In this document: piece by piece, positions 24,897-33,865 of the stretch
Layout: every line of letters begins with the position of its first letter
How positions within the stretch are numbered: the stretch's first letter is position 1
DNA from: Bacteroidota bacterium
GTDB taxonomy: Bacteria > Bacteroidota > Bacteroidia > Cytophagales > Cytophagaceae
Assembly (NCBI GenBank): GCA_023391415.1
Contig: JAEWAY010000018.1
Location: 1 to 64,000 of the forward strand
Direction: 5' to 3'
DNA: 64,000 bases
Position numbers and translations under genes: made by a program
Notes under the pieces: generated by a model
Database searches by the model: none
Seen by the model: the letters and a program-made list of their open reading frames with translations, nothing else
Told to the model about the DNA's origin: nothing

Positions 24897-26102
24897 ATGT
24901 TAACACCTGATGAAAAAACAATCATAAAGGCGACTGTGCCTTTGCTGAGAGAAGGAGGGATCGCGCTTACGACCCACTTTTACAAGCGCATGTTTGAGCA
25001 TAATCCCGAATTGAAAAATATTTTCAATATGGGAAACCAGAGTGGCGGAAAACAACAAACGGCGCTGGCTATGGCCGTATTGGCCTACGCGGAAAATATT
25101 GACGATCCGACCGTGCTTTTGCCGGTAGTCAATAAAATCGCGCAAAAGCATACCAGTTTGAATATCCGGGCGGAGCATTATCCTATTGTTGGGAAACATC
25201 TGGTCGCGTCGATCCGTGAAGTATTGGGCGAAGCGGCTACTCCGGCGGTCATAGAGGCCTGGACCAACGCGTACAATCAGCTCGCGGCCATTTTTATCGA
25301 TTACGAGGCGGGATTGTATGTGGAGCAAAGTACGAAACCAGGCGGCTGGAGCGGCTGGAGACCTTTTATCGTCAGAAAAAAAATAAAGGAGTCGGAAGAA
25401 GTGACGTCTTTTTATCTTTATCCGGCCGATGGCGGCCCTGTAGCGCCCTTTCTGCCGGGACAGTACATTAGCGTCAATGTGTTTCTTCCTCAGATCAGCT
25501 TGTTTCAGGCCAGGCAATACAGTTTGTCCAACGCGTCCAACAATTCCTGGTATCGTATCTCCGTCAAAAAGGAAAAAAGCAATGGAGACAATCCCAATGG
25601 CATGATCTCTAATCATCTGCATGATCATGTAAAGGAGGGCGACATGCTCGAGCTGGCTAGTCCCGCGGGCGATTTTGTGCTGGATTGCACCACGACGAAT
25701 CCGGTCGTCTTTATTAGCGGAGGCATAGGTCAGACGCCTTTGCTCAGTATGCTCGAAACCTTGTTGATGGCGGGTTCGGACAGGGAAGTGACATGGGTTC
25801 ACGGCTGCCGAAACTGTAATGTGCACGCGTTTGACGACTTGCTGGAAAAATACCGCTATGAATATGGAAAGCTTCGAAAATTCGTTTTTTATGAAGCGAA
25901 GGAAGAAAACACCGCGGTGGAGGAAGGAATAGTGGAAATAGCGAAACTTCCCCAGGATGTCCTGAGTCCGGAAGCTTCTTTTTATATTTGTGGTCCTTCC
26001 GCGTTTATAAAGAAACAACATGGGGATTTGAAAGCCGCGGGAATAGCGTCTGAGGCTATTTTCTATGAAGAATTTGGTCCTCATGTGCTTGGTTTAAATT
26101 AA
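24897..26102 (+). CDS. hmp: Flavohemoprotein / nitric oxide dioxygenase
   Basis: This 401-residue cytoplasmic enzyme converts NO and O2 to nitrate using NAD(P)H. The N-terminal globin domain (1-140) keeps the active-site set at the canonical positions: Tyr29, Gln53 and proximal His85 (IAQKHTSLNI). The FAD-binding domain (about 150-260) has ARQYSLSNA and the NAD domain (about 265-400) has VFISGGIGQTPLLSML and FYICGPSAF. Length matches E. coli Hmp (396). It is 21 bases upstream of nsrR on the same strand and preceded by a strong palindromic operator, which points to autoregulated induction by NO. Confidence 0.97.
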   Translation: MLTPDEKTIIKATVPLLREGGIALTTHFYKRMFEHNPELKNIFNMGNQSGGKQQTALAMAVLAYAENIDDPTVLLPVVNKIAQKHTSLNIRAEHYPIVGKHLVASIREVLGEAATPAVIEAWTNAYNQLAAIFIDYEAGLYVEQSTKPGGWSGWRPFIVRKKIKESEEVTSFYLYPADGGPVAPFLPGQYISVNVFLPQISLFQARQYSLSNASNNSWYRISVKKEKSNGDNPNGMISNHLHDHVKEGDMLELASPAGDFVLDCTTTNPVVFISGGIGQTPLLSMLETLLMAGSDREVTWVHGCRNCNVHAFDDLLEKYRYEYGKLRKFVFYEAKEENTAVEEGIVEIAKLPQDVLSPEASFYICGPSAFIKKQHGDLKAAGIASEAIFYEEFGPHVLGLN

Positions 26103-26123
26103 ATCCTGCTAGATTTAAAAAAA

Positions 26124-26558
26124 ATGAAACTGAATCAGTTTACAGATTATGGCTTGCGCGTGCTGATGTATCTGGCGCACAAACCGGATGAGCCGGCCGC
26201 TACGATCAGCGAATTGTCGGATACATTCGCGATATCCCGCAACCATCTGGTCAAGGTGGTTCAGTTTCTTTCCAATCACAAGGTTTTGCGCGCCCGCCGG
26301 GGCAAAGGAGGGGGACTTAGCCTCTCCGCTCCGCCGGAAAGCTTTAAAGTGGGTCAGCTAGTCGCCCTCCTGGAGCAGAGCGACTGTGTAATCGATTGCG
26401 GACAACGGGACTGCGCCTTGCAGGGCAACTGCCTGCTGAAATACGCGCTCAGCAACGCGTATAAGGAATTTATACGTTTTCTTGATAATTATACTTTGAA
26501 AGATGTAGCCGGCGGCCGGACTGAGAGCATACTCCGGGAACTGATGGCGAAGGAATAG
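26124..26558 (+). CDS. nsrR: Rrf2-family transcriptional repressor, probable NsrR
   Basis: This is a 144-residue winged-helix regulator. MKLNQFTDYGLRVLMYLAHK is the classic NsrR/Rrf2 N-terminus, followed by the recognition region FAISRNHLVKVVQFLS and a basic wing RARRGKGGGLSL. Three cysteines for an iron-sulfur cluster are present in SDCVIDCGQRDCALQGNC (there are four Cys in the segment). In known systems NO destroys the cluster and releases the operator. The gene follows hmp in an operon, so it would be induced along with its target and restore repression. Confidence 0.88.
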   Translation: MKLNQFTDYGLRVLMYLAHKPDEPAATISELSDTFAISRNHLVKVVQFLSNHKVLRARRGKGGGLSLSAPPESFKVGQLVALLEQSDCVIDCGQRDCALQGNCLLKYALSNAYKEFIRFLDNYTLKDVAGGRTESILRELMAKE

Positions 26559-26665
26559 CCTGCCGACCCGCGAAACCGTTCCGGAAAGATCGCTTCCCCG
26601 CGGTCGATGAAGATCATCGTGCTTTGCATGTCTTCGCTTTCCGGATGTCCAACTCCATGATGTCG

Positions 26666-27658
26666 TTAATCCCGTGGCACTCGCGCTTTTTCATAAATCA
26701 ATCCTTCGGCTTTCAGTTCTTCCCAAAAAGCGGAGGGTATGCTGGACTTCCAGGCGTCCACATTGTCTTTTACCTGTTCCGGCTTGCTGGCGCCGGGAAT
26801 AATGGATACAAACTCATCGGCCGCCAGTACGAATCGCAGCGCCGCGTGTGTGATGCTGGTACCGTACTTTTGCGCGATGGCCGCGATTCTGTCTCGTTTT
26901 TCCACCATGCCTTCAGGTATTTCGGTCGTGTAGTTGTACCGGTTTCTGCCAGCGATAAAACCGGAATTGTAGCCGGCGCCGGATACCAGCTTTACACCCG
27001 CTTTCCTGACCGCCGGCAATAGTCTGTTTACCGCGTCTTCATGTTCCAGGATAGAATAGCGCGTAGCCGACAGGCATATGTCCGGGTCCGCGGACGCGAT
27101 ACAATCCAGGATAGGCTGAATCGTATTTACTCCCATGCCCCACGCTTTTATCACGCCTTCGCTACACAAGTCGGAGAGTACTTTGAAAGCGCCTTCCCTG
27201 GCCTGTTTCAGAAAGTAATCGTAGCGCTCGCCTACCTGGTCTTTTGAAAGATCGTGTACATATACGATATCGATATGCCCGAAACCACCGCGTTCCAGAC
27301 TTTCCTCTATCGACCTTTTTACCGCGTCGGCGGTATACATATACTCAAAGTCGAAGCTTGAAGGGTTTTTCCACATGGTGGAAGGGACGTCGCCTGCCGG
27401 CACCGGGTAAAATATACGCCCTACTTTCGTGGAAAAAACATATTGGTCCCGAGGTTTCGTTTTCAGAAAGTGGCCAAAGCGCCGCTCGCTTTTGGTAAGG
27501 CCGTACCATGGCGACGTATCGTAATAGCGGATACCCAGATTCCAGGCTTCTTCCAAAATTTTTTCCGCTCGCTCATCCGTAATATCTTCAAACGCGGAGC
27601 CTATGGCCACTCCGCCTAATCCAAGTTCGTGCTCTTTTTTCAGAATGTCGCCGTTCAT
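26666..27658 (-). CDS. Aldo/keto reductase, D-threo-aldose 1-dehydrogenase-like
   Basis: This 330-residue NAD(P)-dependent TIM-barrel oxidoreductase has the catalytic tetrad visible. Asp and Tyr are in GIRYYDTSPWYG (Tyr near residue 52), Lys in YVFSTKVGR, and His in DIVYVHDLSKD. The C-terminal cofactor loop is SIIPGASKPEQV. The VFSTKVGR ... P segment is characteristic of the D-threo-aldose or L-fucose 1-dehydrogenase subgroup (AKR), which oxidises sugars to lactones. It lies convergent to nsrR, with 83 bases to the DUF296 gene on the same strand. Substrate unproven; an MFS sugar-type transporter lies 760 bases away. Confidence 0.85.
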   Translation of the reverse strand: MNGDILKKEHELGLGGVAIGSAFEDITDERAEKILEEAWNLGIRYYDTSPWYGLTKSERRFGHFLKTKPRDQYVFSTKVGRIFYPVPAGDVPSTMWKNPSSFDFEYMYTADAVKRSIEESLERGGFGHIDIVYVHDLSKDQVGERYDYFLKQAREGAFKVLSDLCSEGVIKAWGMGVNTIQPILDCIASADPDICLSATRYSILEHEDAVNRLLPAVRKAGVKLVSGAGYNSGFIAGRNRYNYTTEIPEGMVEKRDRIAAIAQKYGTSITHAALRFVLAADEFVSIIPGASKPEQVKDNVDAWKSSIPSAFWEELKAEGLIYEKARVPRD

Positions 27659-27741
27659 ATCGCTCGTTCGCTTAGGGTGGAAATTCTTATTCGGAGGGCG
27701 CCGTTTATTCCTGTTTCAGCGCTTTCCCGCGGCGCCCGATA

Positions 27742-28212
27742 TTATTCATTTTTAAAATGATAAAAGTTTACTCCGATTTCCTCGTTTTTCACTTTTACCA
27801 CATGGCGGTTGAGCGGATAAATAAAGAACTCGCCCGCTCCCCGGATCTTCGCGTCAAATAAATGACCAGCCAGCGAGGTATAGTCGCTTCTGCCTAAGGT
27901 GACATGCATGTGCAGCGCTGGCTTGCCTTCCACTTCTGAAATATTGCCGGAAATATTGCTTACTTCCATTTGCTCGTTGAATGTCTTGTTTACATATTTT
28001 TTCGCTTCCGGATCGAAGAAACGAAGCGTCGCTTCATTCACGGCTCCAATGCCGGTAATTTCGCCCGACTGTATGTTTCGCGCGGTTACGAAATCAGTCA
28101 GGGCCTCCAGAATGGAGAACTTATCCTGTATGCTCACTATATAAGTATTGTCCACCTGGTGGGCTGTCCAGCCTTTGCCATGCAGAAAAGATCGTGTGTT
28201 CCGCGTCGTCAT
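27742..28212 (-). CDS. PPC/DUF296 domain protein
   Basis: This 156-residue protein consists almost entirely of a PPC (plant and prokaryote conserved, DUF296) domain, with the hallmark SGEITGIGAVNEATLRFFD, then a helical/strand segment and PALHMHVTLGRSDYTSLAGH, which supplies the conserved His pair. Bacterial members form trimers. Some fold like a nucleotide- or metal-binding protein, and DNA binding is only documented for the plant AT-hook fusions. No AT-hook is present. The gene is divergent from the MFS gene and may be co-transcribed with the aldo/keto reductase. Confidence 0.85.
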   Translation of the reverse strand: MTTRNTRSFLHGKGWTAHQVDNTYIVSIQDKFSILEALTDFVTARNIQSGEITGIGAVNEATLRFFDPEAKKYVNKTFNEQMEVSNISGNISEVEGKPALHMHVTLGRSDYTSLAGHLFDAKIRGAGEFFIYPLNRHVVKVKNEEIGVNFYHFKNE

Positions 28213-28418
28213 ACCTAAGAATAAAGAATTATTACTTATAAATGTTTATGGAGGTGGGGCGGCTCTTTTCTTTTTCAAAAAAAATTTCGGTGATTTGGGC
28301 GTCGGATATCCGATATTTATGCTCCTGTATCATATATCTTTCCGTCAGGCGCGTATCGTGAAGCGCTGGGCGGTCATTAACAAATTACAGGTTAAGCGGT
28401 AGTATCGAAGGATAAAAT

Positions 28419-29597
28419 ATGTTCGGGTCAAAAAAAGGGAATAAGTCGGTTTTTCTGATACTGGTCATGTATCTCGCTTTTGTCAGTCTGGGACTTCCGG
28501 ATGGACTGCTGGGTATCGCGTGGCCTTTTATGAGCTTACGGTTTCAGGTGCCTCTTGACGCTCTTGGGATCCTGTTGATCTGCTTTACCGCGGGGTATCT
28601 TTCGACCAGTAGCGCGAGCGGCAAGATTCTCCATTTGATTTCCCTGGGCGCGCTGCTGGCGATAAGTTGTCTTTTGACGGGATTGAGCTTGCTGACCTAC
28701 GCCTTTACCGATTATTGGTATTTCGCGATCGCGGCTTCTTTTTTCCTGGGAGCCGGAGGCGGCGCGATCGATTCATCCATCAATACATTCGCCGCGTCCC
28801 GCTATAGCGCGAGTACGTTAAACTGGCTTCACGCTTTTTATGGGATCGGCGCCACCGCGGGACCTCTTCTGGTTACTTTTTTACTTACGCGCGATTTCCA
28901 ATGGTATCATGGCTATATCGCCGTCGCTCTGATTCAGATCGCTCTTTCCATCCTGTTTCTGTTTACCCGCGAAAACTGGCAAGCTTCTTCCTCGGAAGAG
29001 GAGCGCCATTCGGTAGCGGAATATCTGCAAACACTGCGACTTCCCATTGTCTGGATCAATATGGCGATCTTCTTCCTTTATACAGGGCTTGAGCAAGGTT
29101 TCGGACAATGGATTTTTACCCTTCTTACCAAATCAAGAGGTATGGTTGAGGAGGAAGCCGGCCTTTGGACAAGCGCTTATTGGGGAAGTCTTACCGCCGG
29201 AAGAATGCTTTCCGGGCTCGTTTTAACAAAAGTTTCGGTAAACAAGGCGCTAAAAACAGCGCTCGCGGGTATTGTGGCGGGCGCGTTGCTGGTGGCTTTG
29301 GATATTCATAACTTTTCGACGCTCGCGGGTATTATGATCATTGGACTTTCAAACGCTCCCGTATTTCCCAGTCTTATTTCCGCTACTCCGGGGAGGGTAG
29401 GGAAAGAACACGCCGCGACCGCCATAGGCGCGCAGATTTCTGTCGCTATGCTGGGAGCGTCATTATTGCCGGGTTTCGCGGGATTGCTCTCCGGCGCGTA
29501 TGGCCTCGAGGTGATAACGAAAGTCTTCGTGATCGCGGCGGCGCTATTGATGGTATTGTACTTCGTGTCGGCAAGGAGAATAAAGACCAGGATATAG
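28419..29597 (+). CDS. MFS transporter, FucP/sugar-type
   Basis: This 392-residue inner-membrane protein has about 12 predicted transmembrane helices. It starts KSVFLILVMYLAFVSLGLPDGLLGIAWP, where the LGLPDGLLG segment is characteristic of a broad Bacteroidota/Firmicutes MFS subgroup. GAGGGAIDSSINTFAASRYS in helix 4 and the later FGQWIFTLLTKSRG loop also fit. The substrate cannot be read from the sequence. The aldo-sugar dehydrogenase nearby makes a monosaccharide plausible. The 206-base gap to the DUF296 gene holds both divergent promoters, and I see no strong motif in it. Confidence 0.82.
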   Translation: MFGSKKGNKSVFLILVMYLAFVSLGLPDGLLGIAWPFMSLRFQVPLDALGILLICFTAGYLSTSSASGKILHLISLGALLAISCLLTGLSLLTYAFTDYWYFAIAASFFLGAGGGAIDSSINTFAASRYSASTLNWLHAFYGIGATAGPLLVTFLLTRDFQWYHGYIAVALIQIALSILFLFTRENWQASSSEEERHSVAEYLQTLRLPIVWINMAIFFLYTGLEQGFGQWIFTLLTKSRGMVEEEAGLWTSAYWGSLTAGRMLSGLVLTKVSVNKALKTALAGIVAGALLVALDIHNFSTLAGIMIIGLSNAPVFPSLISATPGRVGKEHAATAIGAQISVAMLGASLLPGFAGLLSGAYGLEVITKVFVIAAALLMVLYFVSARRIKTRI

Positions 29598-29688
29598 CGG
29601 GATAGGTCGTCCGTTGGATGGGATAGGGTCAATAAGCGGGAGAGGTAAAACCTGGAAAAGCGTATCCCATCCGGGAAATAGTGAGAAT

Positions 29689-29712
29689 GTCAGAGCCTGG
29701 TTAGACTCTGAC
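29689..29712. terminator. Probable bidirectional terminator
   Basis: Stem GTCAGAG / CTCTGAC with a 10-base loop between the convergent MFS and DUF892 genes, followed by a T-rich GATGTTTTG on the plus strand. The stem is short, so confidence is moderate. Confidence 0.5.
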
Positions 29713-29721
29713 GATGTTTTG

Positions 29722-30222
29722 TTAGTTGGCTTTGGCGTTAATGGATTCGACAGCCAGCTTGTTTAGTTTTTTATCGGCGGAATATTCTTCCTTCAAAGTC
29801 TCGGACAATAGCTCGTGCAGCTCATCATTATTAAGCATCTTCGCGAAATGCGCGGCTGTTCCATAGCCCGAAATCTCATAATGTTCTATTTTCTGGGCGG
29901 TGGCGATCAGACCGGCGTCCTTTGTTTCAGGAGTCGCGTCTTCATCGATCATCTCTTTGCCTTCGGCGATCAACCCGGCCATCGCTTCGCAGACTTTATT
30001 TCCTGGCTCTATGTTCAGTAACTCAAAAGCTGTTTCAAGTCTTTCCTTTTGTTCCTTTGTTTCTTCCAGGTGTGACTCAAAAGCCTTTTTTAGCTCCGGA
30101 TCACGCGCTTTCTTGATCATCTCGGGCAAAGCCGCGATAATCTGTTTTTCCGCGCTATACAAGTCTTTTAGTTCGTACTCAAACAGGTCTTCCAGGTTTT
30201 TTAGCTTTTTGCTCATATCCAT
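29722..30222 (-). CDS. Ferritin-like DUF892 protein (YciE/YciF family)
   Basis: This 166-residue all-helical protein belongs to the YciE/YciF group of ferritin-like stress proteins. The family start LEDLFEYELKDLYSAEKQI is present, with metal-ligand candidates in the helices (Glu in LEDLFEYELKDLYSAE, SHLEETKEQKERLE, KIEHYEISGYGT, LKEEYSADKKL). Function in osmotic or general stress is inferred from family expression patterns, not from a known reaction. It stands between convergent and co-directional neighbours, with 86 bases to the alcohol dehydrogenase gene. Confidence 0.88.
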   Translation of the reverse strand: MDMSKKLKNLEDLFEYELKDLYSAEKQIIAALPEMIKKARDPELKKAFESHLEETKEQKERLETAFELLNIEPGNKVCEAMAGLIAEGKEMIDEDATPETKDAGLIATAQKIEHYEISGYGTAAHFAKMLNNDELHELLSETLKEEYSADKKLNKLAVESINAKAN

Positions 30223-30308
30223 AATCTATTTATATTTTATTCAACAGGAGAGCGGGTGTAAATGTTTTCCCCTCTATACAAGCGCGAAGCGTTTATTGCG
30301 GACAGCCT

Positions 30309-31463
30309 CTATGGCTTCAGGATGACCTTTACGCAATCGTCCTCTTTTTTATTGAATAGGTCATACGCGTGCTCCGCTTGATCCAGGGGAAGTATATGGG
30401 TTACGATATCGTCCAGAATGATTTTGTTCTCATTTACCAGATCCATCAGAGGATCTATGTAGTTATGGACAGGGCACTGGCCACATTTAATGGTAATGCC
30501 TTTATCAAAAATCTGCCCCAGAGGAAACTTGTCGTAAGAGGTGCTATAAACGCCCAATACGGAAACGGTTCCCCCTCTTCGTACAGCGCTAAAACAATTC
30601 TTTAACGTATTGATGGCGCCCTTTTCTACTTTCAGGGTGGCTTTTACTTTATCCATAATCGATCTGTCGGTTTCCATTCCCACCGCGTCTACACATACGT
30701 CCGCGCCTCTTTCATGAGTCAGTTCCCTGATGGCTTCCACGGGATCCGTCGTAGAGGCGTCTATGACTTCCGCGTTGGCGGTTTCTTTGGCTTTCTTTAA
30801 CCGGTAAGGAAGGATATCTATGGCTATTACTCTGCCGGCGCCTTTTATCCAGGCCGCTTTTTGAGCCATCAGCCCGACAGGCCCGCAGCCAAATACCGCT
30901 ACTGTTTCTCCGCCTGTCAAATTAGCCCAATCTATACCAGCCCATCCGGTAGGAAATATGTCGCTTAGAAACAGGGCTTTTTCATCTGGCAAGTCATTAA
31001 GTATTTTTCTGGGGCCGTAATCGGCATAGGGAACTCGCGCATACTCGGCCTGCCCTCCATCATATCCCCCGTACAAATCTGTATAACCAAATAGGCCGGC
31101 GCCTTTTTGTTCCAGCAAACCGCCTTCGGGACCATAACGCGGATTTGAATTTTCGCAATGCGCGGGATACTCGTGATCGCAAAACCAACAGTGACCGCAT
31201 GAGATTGGGAAGGGAACTACGACCCGGTCTCCTTTTTTCAGATTTTTAACATCAGAGCCGACTTCTTCCACGATTCCCATAAACTCATGACCAAGAATCA
31301 TGTTTTTGGCCTGGGGAATCATGCCATTATAGATATGTAGATCAGAGCCGCAAATAGCTGTAGAAGTCACACGGAGTATGGCGTCTCTTGAATCCTTAAT
31401 TTCCGGATCCTTTACTTTTTCAACTTTTACATCTCTAAGTTTGTGGAACACTAGCGCTTTCAT
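30309..31463 (-). CDS. Zinc-dependent alcohol dehydrogenase, formaldehyde dehydrogenase-like
   Basis: This medium-chain dehydrogenase/reductase has about 384 residues. The catalytic zinc site is CGSDLHIYNG with GHEFMGIVEEVG. The structural zinc loop is CGHCWFCDHEYPAHC, and the Rossmann motif is VAVFGCGPVGLMAQKAA. The longer middle section (residues 120-160, GPEGGLLEQKGAGLFGYTDLYGG) is typical of the glutathione-independent formaldehyde dehydrogenase and threonine-dehydrogenase-like branch. The ATG at 31463 (MKALVFHKLRDVKVEKV) is the family start; an in-frame ATG 90 bases upstream adds an unrelated leader. Physiological substrate unknown. Confidence 0.85.
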   Translation of the reverse strand: MKALVFHKLRDVKVEKVKDPEIKDSRDAILRVTSTAICGSDLHIYNGMIPQAKNMILGHEFMGIVEEVGSDVKNLKKGDRVVVPFPISCGHCWFCDHEYPAHCENSNPRYGPEGGLLEQKGAGLFGYTDLYGGYDGGQAEYARVPYADYGPRKILNDLPDEKALFLSDIFPTGWAGIDWANLTGGETVAVFGCGPVGLMAQKAAWIKGAGRVIAIDILPYRLKKAKETANAEVIDASTTDPVEAIRELTHERGADVCVDAVGMETDRSIMDKVKATLKVEKGAINTLKNCFSAVRRGGTVSVLGVYSTSYDKFPLGQIFDKGITIKCGQCPVHNYIDPLMDLVNENKIILDDIVTHILPLDQAEHAYDLFNKKEDDCVKVILKP

Positions 31464-31608
31464 GATTTCTTTACCAGATAACCTGTCGCTAATTCCTATG
31501 TTGGAAAATTTATCGGTATTTGAATCATGAAAGTTATTTAAAGGTAGGAGCAAGCTCGAAATGACCGCTTTTTAAGTGATTGTTTTCTTGTAATAAGTAA
31601 GATTTCCA

Positions 31609-31639
31609 TTTTGATTCTTCCGGCTTTTTTTTACCTTGG
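31609..31639 (+). promoter_or_regulatory. Bacteroidota-type promoter for the GH8 gene
   Basis: TTTTG at 31609-31613 and TACCTTGG at 31632-31639 are separated by 18 bases, close to the TTTG / TAnnTTTG arrangement of the primary sigma factor of Bacteroidota. The start codon at 31661 follows 21 bases after the -7 element. Confidence 0.5.
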
Positions 31640-31660
31640 CTGATTAAAAGTACAACTCTT

Positions 31661-33640
31661 ATGAATCACAAATACTTAGTCGGCCTCGTTTTCCTGCTGG
31701 CCTTTCAGTGCCTGAAGGCGGCGAATATTCTTTCCAATCCCGGTTTTGAAAATGGGCAAGACTGGTGGGGTTTTCAGACCCCGGACGGATTGGCTAATAT
31801 CGATTATTTATCTTCCGCAGCCCGTACCGGTTCCAACGCCGCGCGTATACATGTCGCCCAGGCGGCCGCCGGCAATCATCAGATTCAGCTCAACGCTCCA
31901 AGCGATTGGACAGCGGAAAACGGCGCTAAATACGTCCTTGGTTTTTATGCCAAAGCGGACCGGGATGTTTCCATACACGTCGCCGCCCAGGATGGTCCTC
32001 CTTCCTACGGGTATCGTACCGGTTCCGACTTTAGTTTAGGCGAGGACTGGAAATATGTCGAAATGACCTATATTTCGGATGTGGAAGGTGAAGGGGCTTT
32101 ACGTTTCAATATTTTCGTAGGCGCCGCGGCCGCCAACTACTATTTCGACGATTTTTCGCTGGAAGTGGTTCAGGATACGGAGCTGGGAGCTCCCGTTCCC
32201 CCTACGGAGGGCGCGTACTATACCGATGTGTACAGAAACATGTTTCTGGAAATGGGCAAGACGGAGTCCGCGATAAACAATAAAGTAGACGCCGCTTTCC
32301 GGCAGCTTTTTCATGGAAACGCGTCTACGGAAGCCGTTTACTTTGAAGTGGCGCCCGATATGGCCTTTATCAAGGATATCGCCAACAATGACGTCCGGTC
32401 GGAAGGCGTATCATACGGCATGATGATCGCCGTACAGTTGGATAAAAAAGAAGAATTTGACAGGCTTTGGAAATTTGCCAAAACCTATATGCAGCATCAG
32501 TCCGGACCGAGAAAGGGTTATTTTGCCTGGCAGGTAGAGGCTACTCCCCCCTACGCGGTCATGGATCCCAATAGCGCGCCGGATGGAGAGGAATATATGG
32601 CCATGTCCCTGTTTTTCGCGGCGCATCGATGGGGCAACGGAACCGGCATATTTCATTATGAAGCCGAAGCCCGGCAGTTGTTGTATGATATGCTGAATCT
32701 TGAAACCAGAAACGGAGGAGTGGTCGATCAGCTTCGTAATATGTTTGACAAAAACAGAAAGCAGGTTGTTTTTGTACCTCGGGGCGACCTCGCGGACTTC
32801 TCGGATCCATCCTACCATTTGCCGGCGTTTTACAAGCTCTGGTCGTTCTGGGCCGATACCGACAAGCAGTTTTGGGCCGACGCGGCCGATACAAGCAGGG
32901 CGTATTTTCTGAGGGCCATGCATCCGCTAACCGGACTCGTTACCGATTATATGACGTTTGATGGTACTCCCCAGGCTGTGAACTTTAATGACAACTCTGT
33001 AAATTTCGCGTACGACTCCTGGAGAGTCATCGGCAACATAGCGATGGACGCGCACTGGTTTGGCGACTCCTGGCATTCCGCTCAGGTCGACAGGCTTTTA
33101 GCGTTCTTTAGCAGTCAGGGCGCTAACTATCCCGCTCTGTATCATCAGGATGGTACGCCGACAAGCGGTACCCATACATCCGGCGGCTTATACGCCATGA
33201 ATGGAGCCGGCGCGCTCGCCTCAAACAGCGATCAGGCCTGGAGCTTTCTGGACAGATTGTATAGTCAGGCGCTGCCAACCGGTCAATACCGCTACTACGA
33301 CGGGTTGCTGCATATGCTGGCGCTGCTTCACGCTTCCGGAAACTTCAAGATATGGAAACCTGAAATCACCACCAGCGCCCTGGGACGCGCCGACAGCCCT
33401 ATGGCGATCAACGTTTATCCCAATCCTGTACGCTCAGGTACGATGTCGATTCAATCGGAATCCATACGCGATGGTCAGTTTGAGCTTAAAGATCTTGGGG
33501 GAAGAATATTGATTCGGGCCAGGCTGGCGGAAGGGAAGGTGGAAGTATCCGTGGAAGACCTTCCGGAAGGCATGTATTTCGCGTGTGTTAAAGACGCGCG
33601 GGGTGACGGCTTCACGGAGAGAGTCATTATAAAAAAATAG
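31661..33640 (+). CDS. GH8 xylanase/exo-oligoxylanase with N-terminal carbohydrate-binding domain and T9SS sorting domain
   Basis: This is a 659-residue exported glycoside hydrolase. After a signal peptide (1-20, ending LKAAN), a CBM4/9-like binding module (about 22-170, ILSNPGFENG ... YYFDDFSLEV) precedes a GH8 domain (about 185-570). The general acid is Glu248 in DVRSEGVSYGMM, with FAAHRWGNGTGIF and DYMTFDGTP also present. It ends in a type A T9SS domain (about 580-659, AINVYPNPVRSG). The GH8 domain closely resembles that of the 1100-residue deacetylase-GH8 protein, so the two are paralogous catalytic domains with different partners. It probably releases xylose from the reducing end of xylo-oligosaccharides or cleaves xylan. 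Confidence 0.88.
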   Translation: MNHKYLVGLVFLLAFQCLKAANILSNPGFENGQDWWGFQTPDGLANIDYLSSAARTGSNAARIHVAQAAAGNHQIQLNAPSDWTAENGAKYVLGFYAKADRDVSIHVAAQDGPPSYGYRTGSDFSLGEDWKYVEMTYISDVEGEGALRFNIFVGAAAANYYFDDFSLEVVQDTELGAPVPPTEGAYYTDVYRNMFLEMGKTESAINNKVDAAFRQLFHGNASTEAVYFEVAPDMAFIKDIANNDVRSEGVSYGMMIAVQLDKKEEFDRLWKFAKTYMQHQSGPRKGYFAWQVEATPPYAVMDPNSAPDGEEYMAMSLFFAAHRWGNGTGIFHYEAEARQLLYDMLNLETRNGGVVDQLRNMFDKNRKQVVFVPRGDLADFSDPSYHLPAFYKLWSFWADTDKQFWADAADTSRAYFLRAMHPLTGLVTDYMTFDGTPQAVNFNDNSVNFAYDSWRVIGNIAMDAHWFGDSWHSAQVDRLLAFFSSQGANYPALYHQDGTPTSGTHTSGGLYAMNGAGALASNSDQAWSFLDRLYSQALPTGQYRYYDGLLHMLALLHASGNFKIWKPEITTSALGRADSPMAINVYPNPVRSGTMSIQSESIRDGQFELKDLGGRILIRARLAEGKVEVSVEDLPEGMYFACVKDARGDGFTERVIIKK

Positions 33641-33661
33641 CAGAATAACCTTTTAGGATAG

Positions 33662-33692
33662 AAAAACGGCCTGAGCGATCAGGCCGTTTTTT
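33662..33692 (+). terminator. Intrinsic terminator of the GH8 gene
   Basis: Stem of AAAAACGGCCTGA and TCAGGCCGTTTTT around GCGA, 21 bases after the stop codon, followed by TTG and TTTG. Confidence 0.85.
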
Positions 33693-33778
33693 GTTTGTCA
33701 ACGACGCGAAAATTTTTCGGGAGGAAGAGCCGGGCAAGCCAAAAAACAACCTCCGGATCAGCTCTGTTTTCGACAAAA

Positions 33779-33798
33779 AATTACCAGAATTGGTAATT
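33779..33798. promoter_or_regulatory. Palindrome upstream of the tail-fibre-like gene
   Basis: AATTACCA and TGGTAATT around a 4-base centre, 68 bases before the start at 33866. It could be an operator or a chance A/T-rich palindrome; there is no nearby assigned regulator. Confidence 0.3.
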
Positions 33799-33865
33799 GA
33801 ACGATGGTATGTTTCATGCTGAACTTGCGAAAATTAAAATCAATACATACTTAATTCAGACAGTA

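Noticed and set aside
24900..26084. 394-codon minus-strand frame opposite hmp
   Set aside because: Hmp has its full set of active-site residues. The antisense frame has Arg/His-rich composition with no family, so it is a shadow frame.
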